Shown in pieces: positions 23,382-24,754 of a stretch of DNA of 24,754 nucleotides. Source of the stretch: Dehalococcoidia bacterium (GTDB lineage Bacteria; Chloroflexota; Dehalococcoidia; GIF9; AB-539-J10). A model generated the notes under the pieces. That model was given only the letters and a program-made list of their open reading frames with translations. It did no database searches and was not told the DNA's origin. The position numbers and the translations under genes were made by a program. The first letter of the stretch is position 1, and every line of letters begins with the position of its first letter. The DNA is taken from NCBI GenBank assembly GCA_004376695.1, contig SOJB01000069.1:1-24754 (forward strand), in the 5' to 3' direction.

Positions 23382-24110
23382 ATGCACAAACGCTTCTGGG
23401 AGATAGACCTTCTACGCACGAACGCCATAGCAGTGATGCTAGCCTTCCATACGCTCTATCTACTCAGCTACTTCGGGATACACTACACCAATCTGCAGCG
23501 CGGGTTCCCGTTGTGGTTTGCCGCAGGAGGTGGAACTTTCATCTTCCTCGCCGGAGTATCGCTCGCAATCAGCCATTCCAGAGCAAAGAGAATGTCGGGG
23601 TTCATGGTGCGAGGTCTGCAGATACTTGCATTGGGCATGGCGATCACACTCGTTACATGGCTGATCTCCAGAACGGGGTATGTTAGATTCGGCGTACTAC
23701 ACTTCTTCGGGGTTGCGTTCATACTCGGACCCCTTTTTCTAAGATTCCGCTTCATCAACCTGATACTGGGCATCGCTCTCATGGCAACAGGCTTTTTCCT
23801 GCGCAGTACCTCCGTCGACTTCCCATGGCTGTTCTGGCTTGGGCTGAGGCCCCATACCTGGCGCATGTTCGACTACATCCCTCTGCTGCCATGGTTTGGT
23901 CTCTTTCTCATCGGGATGTTCAGCGGCAAAATGCTATACCCGGAGGGGAATAGACGATTCAGTATTCATCAATTCAGCGGCCCTATCATCTCAGCGCTGA
24001 CCTTTCCGGGAAGACATCCGCTGGTGATATACCTTCTCCAGTGGCCGGTAATCATAGGTGCCCTTCTCATCCTGTATCCCGCCAATGTGCTCCCTTACTT
24101 CCCATTCTAA
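23382..24110 (+). CDS. DUF1624 / heparan-alpha-glucosaminide N-acetyltransferase-like membrane protein
   Basis: A 242-residue polytopic membrane protein of the HGSNAT-like catalytic domain family, related to acyltransferases that move acetyl groups across membranes. The start MHKRFWEIDLLR is the standard family opening. FLAGVSLAISHSRAKR, FGVLHFFGVAFILGP and DYIPLLPWFGLFLIGMFSG are recognisable blocks, and GRHPLVIYLLQWPVII closes the protein. About seven hydrophobic helices are visible. Bacterial substrates are not established; cell-envelope sugars are a guess. A TATAAT (23375-23380) lies immediately before the ATG at 23382 and is too close to drive that start. GAG at 23370-23372 may be part of a weak ribosome site. 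Confidence 0.85.
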   Translation: MHKRFWEIDLLRTNAIAVMLAFHTLYLLSYFGIHYTNLQRGFPLWFAAGGGTFIFLAGVSLAISHSRAKRMSGFMVRGLQILALGMAITLVTWLISRTGYVRFGVLHFFGVAFILGPLFLRFRFINLILGIALMATGFFLRSTSVDFPWLFWLGLRPHTWRMFDYIPLLPWFGLFLIGMFSGKMLYPEGNRRFSIHQFSGPIISALTFPGRHPLVIYLLQWPVIIGALLILYPANVLPYFPF

Positions 24111-24137
24111 ACACAGCATCAGAGCTACTCCGACGCG

Positions 24138-24754
24138 CTAGTAACTAGTGAACAGGATCATCATCACATACATGCCAAAATGTATGATAAAACAAGGCAG
24201 AACCGACCTCGTTCTGTATGCCACGTAACCGAAAATGAAGCCACCGGGGATGCAGAGTAGCGTCTCTAAGAAAGGTTTCCCTAGATGAAGCAGCACAAAA
24301 GGAATGGTCTGCACGAAGATGGCACTCTTGCCTATCGATTCTTCCAGGCCGAACAGCATGTATCCGCGGAACAGAAACTCCCAGGCAAACATAAGTAGCG
24401 CGGTGTTGAGCAGCAGATCGGGCCAGTCTACGACATCCATGCGGTAGTAAGAGCGAAACTCAGGCATCGTGCTGGCCTCATACAGAATCGGCGCCATGGC
24501 AGCAAGGCACACCGCGGTCAGAACTATCGAGGATCTCCAACGGCCGATGCGGATGCCGTATTGCCAGGGCTTATGCCGGAAAAGCAGTAAGCCCGCCGCC
24601 AGCGGGACCAGCAGGTAATAAATGAGTGCCGTTGCCTGGGGAAAATCGATGTTCAAAGGATAGTAACGTCTCAGGACTAATACCAGCGTGGATATGCCCA
24701 CCACCGCCAAAAGGTTCAGGTCATAGCCCCATAACATCCGGTTCTTGACGTACC
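24138..24754 (-). CDS. CPBP-family intramembrane protease-like protein (5' end probably outside)
   Basis: A multi-span membrane protein of the CPBP (Abi/Rce1-like) family. The first ATG in view is at 24737 and gives 199 residues, but the frame stays open to the window edge (YVKNR before that Met) and no ribosome site precedes it, so the true start is likely further out. Numbered from that Met, motif 1 is WEFLFRGY with Glu120 and Arg124, motif 2 is LLHLGKPFLE with His151, and a last motif IIHFG has His186. Classical members have two Glu in motif 1 (EExxxR); here the first is Trp, a variant that may alter or abolish proteolysis. About six hydrophobic helices are visible. It is convergent with the DUF1624 gene, 27 bases apart. 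Confidence 0.8.
   Translation of the reverse strand, partial: YVKNRMLWGYDLNLLAVVGISTLVLVLRRYYPLNIDFPQATALIYYLLVPLAAGLLLFRHKPWQYGIRIGRWRSSIVLTAVCLAAMAPILYEASTMPEFRSYYRMDVVDWPDLLLNTALLMFAWEFLFRGYMLFGLEESIGKSAIFVQTIPFVLLHLGKPFLETLLCIPGGFIFGYVAYRTRSVLPCFIIHFGMYVMMILFTSY

Noticed and set aside
1..24754. CRISPR array, phage genes, insertion sequences or toxin-antitoxin pairs
   Set aside because: No regularly spaced direct repeats, transposase, integrase or toxin-like reading frames were seen; only short palindromic repeats are present.

Overview
The window looks like part of a bacterial chromosome, most likely a member of Chloroflexota and probably of the Dehalococcoidia. That placement is an inference. 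It rests on the gene set, on several TTG starts and leaderless-looking promoters, and on a tmRNA tag that begins Gly-Glu, which resembles the Dehalococcoides tag as I remember it. No plasmid, phage or insertion-sequence genes are visible, nor a CRISPR array. It is mostly a housekeeping and energy-metabolism region, with signs of past rearrangement around mfd and next to a PPC-domain gene.

Layout. 1-2802 (+): the last codons of an unknown gene, then carbamate kinase (arcC) behind a good sigma-70 promoter, then a cyclic-2,3-diphosphoglycerate-synthase-like P-loop protein. 2911-5823 (-): an M42 metallo-aminopeptidase and a 1-pyrroline-5-carboxylate dehydrogenase of the long, ALDH4A1-like type. 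Together these genes suggest peptide and amino-acid use (arginine/citrulline to carbamoyl phosphate, proline to glutamate). 6408-7700 (-): a type II NADH dehydrogenase. 7821-8075 (-): a decayed second copy of the mfd 3' end. 8120-8836 (+): a class II glutamine amidotransferase, lying between that fragment and the intact mfd gene (8905-12519, -). The mfd reading frame carries two in-frame insertions that look like interspersed palindromic repeats.

12790-19986 (+): an endonuclease III-like HhH protein with an iron-sulfur loop; the beta and alpha subunits of an ADP-forming acyl-CoA synthetase, which makes ATP from an acyl-CoA; a CCA-adding/poly(A) polymerase; and secD-secF. 20357-22265 is a run of small or broken genes: a 44-residue Cys/His-rich protein missed by length-limited gene finding, a PPC (DUF296) protein, a headless cupin remnant in frame with the PPC stop codon, a ComEA-like DNA-binding protein (-), and a 51-residue single-span membrane protein. 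22442-23301 holds the trans-translation pair smpB and ssrA (tmRNA) with a terminator. The window ends with a DUF1624 membrane acyltransferase-like gene and a convergent CPBP-family membrane protein whose 5' end probably lies outside.

The most interesting items are these: a tmRNA whose tag, placed by its pseudoknot, is only six codons (GEPVYA); the partial mfd duplication flanking the amidotransferase; two repeat elements domesticated inside Mfd; three genes (smpB, cca, mfd) whose -10 boxes sit so close to the ATG that the mRNAs should be leaderless; and the conserved-looking small Cys/His protein. I did not find a complete, clearly new multi-gene system.
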